A model generated the notes under the pieces. That model ran no database searches. It was not told the origin of the DNA and saw nothing but the letters and a program-made list of their open reading frames with translations. Positions 34,053-45,936 of a stretch of 64,000 nt of DNA are shown here, piece by piece; within the stretch, counting starts at the first letter, position 1; each line of letters opens with the position of its first letter. Source of the stretch: Voacanga thouarsii (Eukaryota; Streptophyta; Magnoliopsida; Gentianales; Apocynaceae). Position numbers and translations under genes: made by a program. The stretch lies in NCBI GenBank assembly GCA_026120185.1, contig JANUWF010002285.1:992001-1056000 (forward strand), read 5' to 3'.

Positions 34053-35567
34053 TGATAGGGGCTAAATTAGTTATATTTTTCCTAGTTATGTGAGGTTCTT
34101 TTGTGATACATTTTGTTCAATAACTAGTTATATTCCTTCATATTTGAGATTTTACCATTGGAAAGGTATTTGTTCATTATTGTAGATTTTTATGGTAAAA
34201 TGAAACAAAAACGTCGCAAAAACAGAGGAGAGGCGACACCGGCTAGAGCCCTAGAATCGGTGCCTGCCATGCACTGTTGACACGTACTTCAAAGTGATGG
34301 AAAAATTGGTGAAACAGAGTTAAACCAGCACCGGCTGCATTCTGGTCTTCATTATGTGAAATTTGGAGAAAATTAGCGAACAAGTAGAGAAGCAGAACAC
34401 AACCGGCGCCAACTCTGAGAGCTAAGGAGGTGCCGACTGTGCCCTGAAGCTAAGGCGATGCTGTGATTTTTCTACGCAATTTTTGATAATCTGTGGAGTT
34501 TTAGTACTTTCCAACTTCTACTCGGCCAAGAACATTGTACCTACGAGTTTAGGCACTTCCTAAGCCTATAAATAGATGAAAAAACACAAGAGAAACGAAG
34601 AGAATTCATTGATCATCATAGAAAATCACTCAAATCTAAGGAGGAATTCTTCAATTCAAGGAGGGTTGTACAAAAAGGTCTTCAAAGGAAGAAGAATGAG
34701 GCTTATCTATGAGTGCTTTCTTTTACTTTGTTTTCTTTTTCTTGAACAATGATGTGTTAATTGTTTCATTGTAATTTGACATTGTTTTAGATAGTTATAA
34801 TTCTTAGAGTTATTTGATCTTTTGATTAATTGATTGTTCTTCTTGGTATTTAATTACTTAAGTGTATAACAAGATTAATTGGTTGTTTCTTTTTATTGAC
34901 TTGCTAGACTAAAGAGGTTGATGGTAGTTGCAATTGATTGATTTCATATTTATTGGCTATTAACTTGCTAGACAAAAGAGGTTAATTGCTGAGGATTGAG
35001 TAAGTAAAGGTTAATTGATGTTTGCCAGACGAAGGATTCATTGATTAATTTTATGCTTTATATTTGCCAGACCAAGGAAATTTAATCAAGGATTGTATTT
35101 AATGCCTCTTTTAGATGAATTAGTTGAGACAGACCAAGTGATGCTAATTCATCTAGAAGATAGTAATTAGTTGAGACAGACCATGTGATGGTAATTTACC
35201 TTTATCCTTCATGGTGCCAAGAGAAGAATTAGTTATGATAATGGTTAGGTCATTTGTGGTCATGTTTGTCTAAACAATGGGTTGAGTTACATACTTCTCC
35301 ATCCTTGACATGTGTATATTTTTAATTTAATTTAATTTTCTTTTCTTTTTATTTGTTTTTCGCTTTGTCGAGTCGGTTAAACAATGAAAGAAAGGTAATT
35401 AATGTATACTTGTTCCTTGAGGATCGACACTCGTTTGAACCTTATGCTTGGTTAATGATGAGTATACTTGCTCATATGTGTGATTTGGGTTGAACGTGTT
35501 AATTTAAACTTGATTGGGAATGTGCTTAGTTTTTGTATGATTTTTATACCCAAGTCCGGACACATCA
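34053..35567 (+). mobile_element. Solo LTR of gypsy family D, TSD TTAAT
   Basis: This 1515-bp LTR runs TGATAGGGGCTAAATTAG to CAAGTCCGGACACATCA. It is flanked by perfect TTAAT (34048-34052, 35568-35572). It is the reverse complement of the gypsy D LTR, so the element inserted in the opposite orientation to the copy at 10129-18434. It lies in the leader of outer copia B, whose sequence resumes at TTCCCTTCTAGG exactly as in inner B at 23822. Confidence 0.95.
34221..34442 (+). repeat. GC-box modules in solo LTR D (reversed)
   Basis: Three units stand at about 34221-34270, 34312-34345 and 34391-34442. They are the reverse complements of those at 11211-11464: AACAGAG or AGAACAC precedes boxes such as CGACACCGGCT, CCAGCACCGGCT and CAACCGGCGCCAACT. 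The middle unit has lost one box. Orientation relative to LTR sense is the same as in the other elements. Confidence 0.7.
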
Positions 35568-35572
35568 TTAAT

Positions 35573-37167
35573 TTCCCTTCTAGGTAATGATCTAGAAGAT
35601 AACTCTATCGAGAGGATGGCTATTTCTTCTCATTTCCTATGGACATACCTCGCACTGTAACCTCCAACATAAGCTGGCCGATAATAGTACGTGTCCCGAG
35701 TTATTAATTACATCCATCCATTAGTTCTAGATCCTTGTGGTATCTCCATCCTATACGGATTCACTCTTAGGGTGATGCAAGGAGACTTACGATCTCTAAC
35801 GAGGATCATGATGGAAACCGTGGGGCCGTTGGAACCCCTCTCCTACTTAGTTTTTAAAATAAGGGTTTTCTTTAGAAAATATCATTTGAAAAATTTCAAT
35901 TAAGTCCTCTTTTAACTTAAAATAAAATATCTAAATCCGTAAAAAATTTCTATGGAAAGGTTTATACCCTTTGAGAAATTTTCCACATGGATCAATTTTA
36001 TTTAAGTTAAGAACTTATTAATTTCCAAAAAATTTTCCATTTAAAACTTTTTAGGGAATTTGATCTCAAGTGTTTATTTGACAAAAATAATTTTCCTTTG
36101 CTAAAATGAATTAAAATGGTTTTCTATTTTAACTTACAAAAGTTTCTAAATCCAAAATATTTTCTATATCAAGGATAAAAACCTTTAAGAAAATAACCAA
36201 GGATTAATTTTTGTTTAAGTTAAAATTAACCATATAATTTTAAAAAAATATTTTTCTTTGTCAAATAAAATTTCCCAAAGACTTTAGTCTTTGAGAAAAC
36301 GTGAACACAAGAATTAAAATAAATAGCATTCTAGAAAACTGTAAATGTTTTCATTCTTTTCTATTTTTAAACTTAAATGCCCAAATAATAGAATTAAACA
36401 TATTAATTAAATTAATTAATGGTCTTGTTTAATCTTAAAATCCTTTATTATTATTTTTCATGCAAAATATTCAAAGAATATTAACTATTGCAAAAATATT
36501 AACTTCGTTTGGCATGAGACCTAAAATAAAAAAAGAAATAGCTCAAAAATAACAAGGGAAAAAAAAAATTTCCTTCGGTCTTGTGCACTCATCACACTGA
36601 ATCATGGCTCATGGAAAGACCCATAGACCAAGACCTGTAGGTACCTATGGGATCCATGGCCTGCCCCAAGACTTGGTTACAACAGTGACCGCATCTGGGG
36701 GAGGATACCTTGCTTCCTGCCAATGATGCAGGCATTATGTGCTGAGCCGAGGTGTGCTTGGGCCTCGGCTGCGGCTAGCTTGGGTGCCTGTCTTTGCTCT
36801 AGGCAGTTTGAGCCTGGCTCAGCCCGACAGCTCGGCTCAGCTCGTCATCCTCTCCAGGCCCCTTTTTTATTCACTGTTTCTTTTGTGATTTTTTCCCAGA
36901 ATACTTCTGTAATTCTCTTCGCAATCAATCCAGCCGGCCTCTTGTTTCATTTTTTTCATAAAAAACAAGCACCACATCCACTTATACCCTTTCAAATACG
37001 ATTTACACTATTGCGAAGCAAAACTTTAGAAATTACTTGGTTTCCTAAACCTCAACCGTGAGGTGTACAGTAGACTACCTCATACAATAAATAACGAAGG
37101 AAATCCCGCAATTAGTTGGCAAATTTTATTAACTAACACGCATGCATCCTAGGCCATTAAAAGCTTC
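35573..37167 (-). other. Leader of outer copia B with GC-rich inverted repeat
   Basis: About 1.6 kb of untranslated leader lies between PBS and gag (with a little more beyond LTR D). The left part matches inner B. The right part has a GC-rich patch (36600-36860) with an 11-bp perfect inverted repeat: GCTGAGCCGAG (36741-36751) and CTCGGCTCAGC (36831-36841). A plus-strand 112-codon frame over this patch has no family resemblance and is antisense. Confidence 0.65.
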
Positions 37168-37181
37168 TTGCTATGATAATA
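37168..37181 (-). promoter_or_regulatory. Possible degenerate PBS of copia B
   Basis: The plus strand TGCTATGATAATAC, read on the minus strand, gives GTATTATCATAGCA, a weak match to TGGTATCAGAGCA (initiator tRNA-Met type). It lies 2 nt from the inferred LTR start. Position supports it more than sequence does. Confidence 0.4.
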
Positions 37182-37183
37182 CT

Positions 37184-39099
37184 TGAAGCTAAGAAACCAA
37201 ACAGAAGCAATGCACATTACTGAAATAAAATTCAAAAAATAACAAAAAACTAGAGCACACAGTGGAGAAGCTTTTAAAATTAATAACTCTGCATTCTAAC
37301 ACTGTTTTCAGTGCCGGAGTGGACGATGAAGCCATCGGGGCTTCTTCACACCTGGAAAATGTCTCTGGATCAAAGCCTGTGATTCATCTACTCCTCCGGG
37401 GCATGAACGCCAAAGCTTTTGAGAGCTTAGAATATTCCACCACCTAAACACTTGTTGACGAAACAACCTCAGTGAGGAAATTCACTTTCTCAAAAACTTC
37501 TTGATTCTTACTATTGATTAGCAAAACCAAAAGAAGAAAGGAAGGAAGAACCAAAGAATAAGAGAAAAAGGCAAAGCTCTAGGGTTTTTTTTCTCTTCGT
37601 GTGTCTCTTCTCTAAAAATCAAAACATATGATGCCTTCATTTGATTACCAAAACACCAGGGTTTGGATATTTCAAAACACCTGGAAGCTATCAATAGAAA
37701 AGGTTTGGCTTAACCAAAACTCTTCTGTTTCGTGAATTAAAAAAAAAAAAACCCTTTTGTTCAAGTTATTGGGCCATTAATAATTTATTATTTTTCTTGA
37801 GCCCAAAGAGCCTAAAGTAATAAATTTTAATTAGTTATTTCCTGGGCCTAGTAAAATAACTCAATAGATAATTAATGAGCCCAAATGAACTAAAATATAT
37901 ATATGTTACCTTTTTTAACCTGGTTTGGGCCCAAGTTAATTTTTCTAATTATTCAATCTGGGCTTAGACCCTGAATAATTAATTGATCAATTAAACTAGA
38001 TAATAAATTTAATTTCTCTCATTATTTTATTTTATTCCAATCCAAAAATTAAATTAGATTTCCTAAATAAAATAAAATCCTTTTAATTGAGACTATTTCC
38101 TCGACCTAAAATTAATTAGGACTTACGGGCTATTCCGATGACCAAAATGACATATCACCTTGGCTACTAAAATGACCAAAATATCCCTGCTATAAAAATA
38201 TATATACCTATTTATTTTAAATATTTTTTAATATCACCATAAGGAAATATTGACCCTAAGGACAATGCTGCGTTAGCTATGTATTCGACCTACAGGTGAA
38301 ATGACCAAAATACCTCTTTACACATCGCCATGCATTTAGAGAGGAAAAAGTATACTAACTCATCTCTAAAAGACATCTACTATCCTTAGGCTTCTAGTCT
38401 AATGATTTGGAATATTTCTACTTTCCAATGGAGCTACCCAAAACAAATATCCAAGTCATGATTCCTAGGGCCCTGGATAATTAGATCTTTTGGACAACCA
38501 CAAGGGGCGATACGATGTAGAAACTATCTTGTACAAGTTCGTCTTAACTAACTAGTCACATATACCTAACATACAAGTATATTGGTCCTATTGAAGAACC
38601 TCAACTATAGTATATCAAAGCATACGCTTCCAACTTCGTCAGACCACCAACTTATACTGAAGCTGTAGAGTACAAGTCCACGCTACAGTAGTAGTAGTCT
38701 AGGTTTCTATTACTTAGTACTATTAGAAACCACTACTATAGGTCCAATTCTATGTATTCAAAATACACTTATTTTATGAAATAAGAAGACTACTCATTGG
38801 CTAAAGGTAAGCCACTCTCTATTTAGAATTCATAACATAATAACCTTATCATGATGGGATTTCTATTCTCATCATTCAGTCAAGAACAAAAGTTTATTTG
38901 TTAAGTAACCCATGGTCGATACCTTACTGTGAAAGACCTTTATTCACTTGAATCATTTACTTATATACAATAGGTCTTTTCTAATGAAAATTGTGCACAA
39001 AAGTAAAGAAGTATTCACAAATAATTTTTGGAAAAGGTTTTATTAGTACAAGTTAAAATTATATCAGAAACCTAGTCTAAAAGGGCATATATCTCAATA
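37184..39099 (-). repeat. 5' LTR of outer copia B
   Basis: About 1.9 kb, starting TGAAGCTAAGAAACC (compare TGAGGGAAGAAG in the copy at 20583) and ending AAGGGCATATATCTCAATA. It aligns with 7348-9160, including ACAATGCTGCGTTAGC and CTTAACTAACTAGTCACA. Gypsy E sequence begins immediately to the right. Its 3' partner is outside the window. Confidence 0.85.
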
Positions 39100-40044
39100 A
39101 TACTGTCCCTTATCACCATTATTCTCTCTTTATTTGATGTTATCTTGAAGCTTGAGGCATCACGTACTCTTATTTTATCCATACTTGGTTGTTTGTTTTG
39201 CTTGTCGACAGTTGGCTGCTACGTGTCCTCATTTTCCACACTTATAAAATTTGATAAGTTTTCTTCTACACCTCTAATATATATGTCCTTTTTTATGACA
39301 GAAGCCACATCTCTTTCTCTTGAGTACTAACCTATCTGACTTTACATCTTTCTTATCGTGTTGTTCCACCTGTCTCAATAGTTTCTCGATTTGTTCTACC
39401 CTGGCTTGTTCTTCGTCAAATTCTTCCTTTTGAGATGCTATCTTAACCGTAGTAAGATAACTATATGGAGTTAACTCCAAAAGGATTCGTTTAACTTTAG
39501 GTCGCAATCCCTTAATAAAAAGTTGAACTCGATCTGATTCAATTCGCATAATCAAGGGGCAATATTTTAATAATTAGGTGAATTCAGCAACATACATTCC
39601 ACCTATTTTATCTTGTTATTTGAGATCTTGAAATTCCCTTTCTCTTTGCTCAATCACTAAATGGGATAGGAATTCCTTCTTAAACTTTTCTAGGAATTCC
39701 ATTCAGGTCCATTCTTTCTGTTTTCGCTCTTGCTCTTCTTTCTTCTTACTCCACCAGTCTAAAGCAGGTCCTTGAAAACTAGTTGTGACAAGATACACCT
39801 TCTTTTGTTTCACATGTTCCAAGACTGCAAAAAGACTCTCCACTTTGTCTATCTAAATTGCAGCCTCTTGTTCTTGATATGGTCTTCTATAAAATCGAGG
39901 AGGAGAAGACTTTAGAAATTGATCTAAAACTTGATCCATTTCAACTTTTGGGCATTGTTCCTCTAAAGAAGGGATTCCTACCATATTTTGAAACATATCT
40001 ATCATTTTGTACAAATTTTGGATCACCATATTTTCTGGAGTCAT
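39100..40044 (-). pseudogene. Gypsy E gag
   Basis: On the minus strand: MTPENMVIQNLYKMIDMFQN start (40044), a Pro/Arg stretch, a capsid core with ALDWW-like, EFLEKFKKEFL, FQDLK and a YCPL...GLRPKVKRILLEL segment (39555). Then comes a Glu-rich linker and two nucleocapsid knuckles: CGFCHKKGHIY(stop)RC and (F)YKCGK(stop)GHVAANC. Both knuckles contain an in-frame stop, and the second has lost its first Cys. The sequence is cut at 39100 by the outer B LTR, in the region leading to the protease. Confidence 0.8.
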
Positions 40045-40194
40045 TATGCTTGTTTCTTGTAGGGCAATTGGTTCAGTATCAACTAAGCTTCCTTTAGCTT
40101 AACCTCCAACATACCCATGAGAAATCCTTTGAGATATCCTTTATCAACTTCTTCCACCTATTATCAAGAGACATAATAGTCCTTATGACCCTTG

Positions 40195-41886
40195 TGTAGG
40201 ATTTCTATCATGCATAATCAGATTAAGCGCAGCGGAAAACAACAAGAAATCCAAGCCATGGATCACGGGTTTGCAATAGAAATGGGAAAAGGAGAAGATT
40301 GCAATCATTACCTCGTGAAGTCGGAATTCAAAAAATTTCAGAAACAAGAACGCAGGCGTGATCCAGATTATCCAAAACCATTCACTACAGCTCAACTGAA
40401 GTCCAAGAAAGAACTCCCTCTAATGATAATCCACACAAGGTTGAATGCTCACAATCTCACAATTCTATGCTAGTAGAATTCGGGAGGCTAGGGTTTTGAT
40501 CAAGAAGAGAGACGGCTAGGGTTTGATCAAGAAGGAGGCAGAGAAACGGTTTCTCTGTTATTGCGTGAATAGTCTATCTCTCACCCTAAGGAAACCGTTT
40601 CCTTATATTTATAAATTTATAATTACCATAAATTGCAACTTAGTCCTTCAATGTCCAATTGTCAACAAATTGGTCCTTGAAGTTTACTTAATTATAATTA
40701 GGTCCCATGAATTATAACAAACTTATAATTCACCTATAAATATATTCCCTTCTCTTAATTAACCCCACAATATTATCAAATAATATATTTGAGCATTCAA
40801 ACCTTTATTGTGTGTGACACATTAGGTTTCCTGGTCTTATTGGTAGCATAATATGAATTAATTCTAACAATATTAGAATTAATAATCCTTAATAAAATAA
40901 AGGATTAAATTTATTAATTCTCTAATTAAGAAATTCATATTTAGCAAATCAAGAGCGACATCTAGCAATGACTCTTGACCACCCAAAAGTCCAGAAAGTC
41001 AAGTGGCTTGACATGAACCTTTCAATTGCAAATTATCAGTGCAATAAACTCCTTTCAACATACAATATCTCATTCGATCTAGAGCATGGAGTTAGTGCCA
41101 ACTCCCTCCAGAATATTATTAATTCTGGCCCGAATATTTTAGTACTTGTTCAAGAAATCTATTACTCGATATGTGTATCAATTGGAACCATTTCCATCAC
41201 ATAGTCGCCTTGGCCAAGGACTTCATGAGTAATGATTTCTACAAGTGGCCTTGAGATATACTCTCCTACTATTAGGAGTGGTGAATCCTTTATTGACCCT
41301 CTCAACTACTTTCGTTTACTTTACGTTGTACCCAATATCCATCCCATAGGCGGTCCTATATAAGACTCCAAAGATTAGAATCAAAGTACAACGCTCGATA
41401 AACAAAGTACCTTGGAGATCTCAAGTCTAAGGATACTTGCACACTTGCTATAATGAGATTCTATCACTGGCACTAAATAGTTATCCAAGTGATTATCTCG
41501 TAGCTAGGTCATCCAATGAACTTGTTTCAAAACAAGCATCCACGCGTTAATCCTGAGTATCCTAATACCCACGGATATGAGAACCACCGCTTGATCCAAT
41601 CAAGAGATATAACATGTGCCAGTCTTGGCGTATTAATAATGTCCCATCTTATTAATACTATGACTGGGGATTATTTAAGTACAAACACTGCATAGTGTAG
41701 TAGGAATCTTACATCATGATCTTTATCATGATTTCCTTAACACTGTGTTGTACTAAGGACTTTATCTAACGGTTTGTACACATATTTAGATATAACAATC
41801 AAACTGAAAGATAAAGAATGCCTCTTATTAATTTAATATGCAATATACATGGTACAAGTGATTGCCTCTAGGGCACAACACTAACA
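40195..41886 (-). repeat. 3' LTR of copia A2
   Basis: This 1692-bp LTR runs TGTAGGATTTCTATC to GCACAACACTAACA. The right half resembles LTR A of copia A1; the left end has its own sequence, so it is a subfamily. A polypurine-tract complement ACTCCCACTTGC follows. Confidence 0.92.
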
Positions 41887-41921
41887 AACTCCCACTTGCA
41901 CTAGAGCCAATCATTCATGTA

Positions 41922-43568
41922 TCAAATACCAAATGACTCGACATATTTATCATGTTTCTTTTGGGAAAGCGCTTTAGTGAGTGGATCAGCTATGTTCTGA
42001 TCCGTGGGAATTCTCTCTATCTTTACATCTCCTCTATCTATGATTTCTCTAATCAGATGATAGCAACTAAGTACACGCTTGGATCGTTGATGAGATCGTG
42101 GTTCATTTGCCTGTGTAATGGCTCCATTGTTGTCACAATACAAAGGTATCGAATCAACAATGATGGGCACCACTCCAAGTTCAGTGATGAACTTCTTGAT
42201 CCATACTGCTTCTTTAGCTGCTTCAGAAGTTGCTATGTACTCTGCTTCAGTAGTCGAATCGGCAGTAGTCTCTCGTTTGGAGCTCTTCCAACTAACTGCC
42301 CCACCATCTAATGTAAATACGTAGCCAGATTGTGATTTGAAGTCGTCCTTATCGGACTGAAAGCTGGCATCAGTATACCATCTTACTTGTAAATCACCAT
42401 CTCCATATATCAAGAATGCATCCTTAGTCCTTCGTAAGTACTTAGGGATATTCTTTACAGCCGCCTAGTGACCCTCTCTAGGATCAGATTGGTATCTGCT
42501 CGTCAAACTAAGAGCACACGATACATCGGGCCTAGTACATATCATAGCATACATGATAGACCCAATTGCCGAAGCATATGAAATTCTACTCATGTGATCT
42601 CTTTCAACTTGTGTCTTTGGAGACATCGACTTCGAAAGGCTTACACTATGTGTCATAGGTAAGAATCCTCTTTTGGATTGATCCATGCTGAACCTTTTCA
42701 GCACTTTGTCTATGTATGTAGACTGTGAACGACCTAGCACCCTTCTAGATCTATCTCTATAGATCTTTATTCCCAGAATATAGGTTGCTTCTCCAAGGTC
42801 TTTCATGGAGAACATCTTGGACAACCAAATCTTCACTGATTGAAGAGTGGAAACATCATTTCCTATAAGCAATATGTCATCTACATAAAGCAATAGGAAA
42901 ACAACTTTACTCCCACTAGCCTTCTTGTACACACAAGGTTCATCTATGTTTTGAATGAAACCAAATTCTTTAATTGTCTCATTAAAATGGATATTCCAAC
43001 TCCTAGATGCTTGCTTAAGTCCGTAAATGGACCTTTGCAACTTGCACACCTTTGTGCCATCTTCGGATATGAAACCTTCAAGCTGTGTCATATACACTTC
43101 CTCAATCAGGTTTCCATTAAGGAAAGCTGTTTTCACATCCATTTGCCAGACCTCATAATCGTAATGAGCGGCAATGGCTAGGAGTATTCTTATGGATTTC
43201 AACATCGCAACTGGTGAAAAAGTTTTGTCATAGTAAATACCTTGTCGTTGACGATAACCTTTTGCTACCAAGTGAGCCTTATAGGTAACCACATTACCAT
43301 CCATGTCATTTTTCTTTTTGAAAACCCATTTACACCCTATAGGCTTGATTCCTTCAGGTGGATCAACCAAAGTCCATACTTGGTTGTCATACATGGAATC
43401 CATCTCTGACTTCATAGCTTTGAGCCATTTGTCAGATTCTGAATTATTCAGAACATCCTCGTAAGTAGTAGGCTCATCGTCATCTATGAGAAATACATCA
43501 TTATGGTCACTTATGAGAAATCCATATCTCTCAGGTGCCACTCGTATCCTACTTGACCTACGAAGCTC
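41922..43568 (-). pseudogene. Copia A2 reverse transcriptase and RNase H
   Basis: The RT (43541-42465) is a long open copia RVT_2 frame: WLKAMKSEMDSMYDNQVWTL, IKPIGCKWVFKKK, WQMDVKTAFLNGNL (first Asp), CKLQRSIYGLKQASRSWN, and LLLYVDDILLIGND, so the YVDD box is intact. A single stop (TAG for Trp, near 42465) separates it from RNase H (42413-41922), which has YTDASFQSD, TEAEYIATSEAAKEAVW and LYCDNNGAI, all catalytic acids present. It ends HDKYVESFGI. Another stop (TAA for Gln, near 43570) separates it from integrase. It is the best-preserved polymerase in the window. Confidence 0.93.
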
Positions 43569-44390
43569 TTATGTGTTAGAAGGTTCATCTATTTGAATAG
43601 ATACAGGTTCAGAAGGTTGATCAATATTTGTTTGCTCTTCTTGAACTTCACTAAGTTCAAGCTTGCTCCCACTATCTTCTTTGAACATGTGCTCCTTCTC
43701 TAAGAAGACAGCATGTTTTGAAATAAAAACTTTATTTTCAGAAGGAAGATAGAAGTAATATCCAAACGATTCTTTTGGATATCCAACAAACAAACAGTTG
43801 TCAGACTTATTTTCAAGTTTGTCTGACATTACCTTTTTAACAAAAGAAGGGCAACCCCAAATCCTTAAATGAGATAACTTTGGTCTCTTACCAAAGAATA
43901 ACTCATAAGGAGTGGTATCAACCGTTTTTGACAGAACTCTGTTTAAAATGTAAACAGCAGTCTCCAGTGCGTACCCCCAAAACGATTTTGGTAAGTCTGC
44001 AAAAGCCATCATGGTCCTTACCATGTCTAGAAGGGTTCGATTCCTTTTCTCAGATACACCGTTATGTTGAGGTGTATATGGTGGAGTCCATTGAGATAAT
44101 ATTCCGTTATCTCTTAGATAACTTAGATACTCTTGACTTAAGTATTCACCTCCTCGACCGGATCTAAGAGCTTTAATACTTTTGCCAAGTTGTTTCTCTA
44201 CTTCATTCTTGAAGTCTTTGAAATGGTCAAAGGCTTCAGATTTGTATTTCATCAAATACAAATACCCATATCGAGAATAATCATCAATAAAGGTAATGAA
44301 GTATTGATAACCTCCTCTTGCTTGTATTGACATTGGGGCCACATACATCTGAATGTACGAGTTCTAATAACTCTTTTGCCTTTTTCTCCT
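43569..44390 (-). pseudogene. Copia A2 integrase
   Basis: The open stretch 44348-43569 holds FITFIDDYSRYGYLYLMKY, LRSGRGGEYLSQEYL, PQHNGVSEKRNRTLLDMVR, SFWGYALETAVYILNRV, and the C-terminal HLRIWGCPSFVKKVMSD...FVGYPKESFGYYFY. The first Asp lies in ELVHSDVCGP, in another frame just upstream, behind two single-base insertions (near 44350 and 44395). The usual LRSDRGGE is LRSGRGGE (GAT to GGT), so the second catalytic Asp is lost. The Glu is present. Confidence 0.9.
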
Positions 44391-45722
44391 TTTCTTGGAA
44401 AAGAAGTTTTAGCCATTTTTCGAAGTAAACAAGATTCGCATGTGTCATATGATTCGTAATCAAATGACCCTAAGTCACCCAATTTGTATAACTTAGACAC
44501 ACGTTTTTCATTTACATGGCCTAAACGACAATGCCATAAGTAAGATGAGATTAAGTTATCCTTTCTATGTTTCTTTTTACTTATATTGAGAATTGGATTA
44601 TACATGTCTAGAACATATAAACCATTGATCAAAGTTGCAGAACCATAATGAATATCATTTAATGAGAAAGAACAACATTTATTCTTAAAACTTAAATGAA
44701 ATCCGAATAAGTCTAAACAAGCAACTGAGATAATATTTTTCAACAAAATTGGTACAAAATAACAATTTTGTAGTTCTAAAACTAATCCAGAAGGTAGATT
44801 GAGATGATAAGTCCCCACAGCTAGTGCAGCAACCTTTGCTCCATTTGCAGCTCGTAGGTCCACGTCACCTTTCTCTAACCTTCTACTGTCCTTTAGTCCC
44901 TGCAAATTATTGCATAAATGAGATCCACAACCGGTATCCAATACCCATATCTCATTATTAAAGGTAGTATTAATCTCAATCATAAACATACCAGGATTAG
45001 AAGTAGAAGTGCTTGCAAGCTTCTCCTTCTCCTTCTTTTCCTTCACAGTCTCCAAGTAGGCCTTGCAGTTACGCCTCCAATTACCCATTTTACCACAATG
45101 ATGACATGGGCCTTTAGGGGCAGCCTCCTTCTTCTTGACACCTCATTTGGGCTTAGTAGGAGTGTTCTTCTTCTTCTTCTTAGAAACATTTTTCTTAGAA
45201 GATGAAGAACCTACTAACAAGATTACCTTATCATCCTTTTTCATAGAGGACTCAGTAGTCTTAAGCAGATTGATTAGCTCAGGTATTGTGGTCTCAACAT
45301 TATTCATGTGGTAGTTGATCACAAACTGCGAAAAACTACTTGGTAATGATTATAGAATTAAGTCAATACTTAAGTCATGATCCATTACGAACCCAAGAGA
45401 CCCAAGTTTTTCAATGTAGCCCAACATCTGCAGCCCATGAGTGGCCACTGAAGCACCCTCAACCATCTTAGCACGGAACAGTTGTTTAGAGATCTCATAT
45501 CTCTCTGTTCTAGCTTGTTTATCAAACAACTCTCTAAGATGGAGGATCATTGATTGAGCATCCATATGCTCATGCTGTTTTTGCAGCTCAGGAGACATTG
45601 ATGCCAGCATGAGAAAAGATGCTTTGTCACTATCTTCTTTGTGCTTTTTTTGGACAGCATGCTCTTCAGCAGGAGCATCTTGAGCTGGAGGTGGCGGAAT
45701 AGGAGCTTCTAGCACGTAGTGT
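44391..45722 (-). pseudogene. Copia A2 gag, protease and pre-integrase domain
   Basis: From 45722: gag core with LMLASMSPELQKQHEHMDA, LHLRELFDKQARTERYEISK, KMVEGASVATHGLQMLGYI. A stop replaces Gln in LILQSLP (near 45350). Then a Lys-rich segment and a knuckle CHHCGKMGNWRRNC, in which the zinc His is Asn. The protease has IWVLDTGCGSHLCNNLQGL (DTG active site), and the pre-integrase domain has SSYLWHCRLGHVNEK and CESCLLRKM. The gag N-terminus is missing because the frame runs into LTR sequence at 45723. Confidence 0.9.
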
Positions 45723-45931
45723 AGTACAAACACTGCATAGTGTAGTAGGAATCTCACATCATGATCTCTATCATGATTTCCTTAACACTGTGTTGTACTA
45801 AGGACTTTATCTAACGGTTTGTACACATATTTAGATATAACAATCAAACTGAAAGATAAAGAATGCCTCTTATTAATTTAATATGCAATATACATGGTAC
45901 AAGTGATTGCCTCTAGGGCACAACACTAATA
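45723..45931 (-). repeat. 5' LTR remnant of copia A2
   Basis: This is the last 209 bp of LTR A2, from AGTACAAACACTGCATAG to CAACACTAATA. The gag-LTR junction lies near a shared GTAGT, consistent with end joining at microhomology. Its terminal ACA has become ATA. Confidence 0.92.
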
Positions 45932-45936
45932 CCTTG

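Larger units (their letters stand above)
1..39099 (-). mobile_element. Outer Ty1/copia element 'B' (partial, heavily interrupted)
   Basis: This minus-strand copia element is reassembled from separated blocks: an RT piece (1-631), the integrase/RT linker (29857-30525), the integrase core and pre-integrase domain (32056-33060), gag (33061-33860), an untranslated leader (35573-37167) and a 5' LTR (37184-39099). The order from right to left is LTR, leader, gag, protease/pre-integrase, integrase, RT, which is copia order on the minus strand. The blocks are separated by gypsy F, a solo LTR C and a solo LTR D, and the copia reading resumes after each. The 3' LTR and RNase H would lie left of base 1. 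A second, closely related copy sits inside gypsy F at 7348-25452 and gives the uninterrupted alignment at each junction. Joining the blocks is my inference from continuity of homology. Confidence 0.8.
40195..45931 (-). mobile_element. Copia element 'A2', young but with truncated 5' LTR, TSD CCTTG
   Basis: CCTTG duplications (40190-40194, 45932-45936) bound a minus-strand copia with a full 3' LTR (40195-41886), RNase H, RT, integrase, pre-integrase, protease and most of gag. It then jumps directly from gag into the last 209 bp of the 5' LTR (45723-45931). PBS, leader, gag N-terminus and 1.5 kb of LTR are gone. The kept LTR parts differ at 3 of about 209 positions, all C/T. It sits in the leader of gypsy E. 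Confidence 0.93.

Noticed and set aside
36723..37061. Plus-strand 112-codon frame in a GC-rich patch
   Set aside because: It is antisense to the copia B leader, Ala/Ser/Cys-rich, and resembles no family. The GC-rich patch alone lengthens chance frames.
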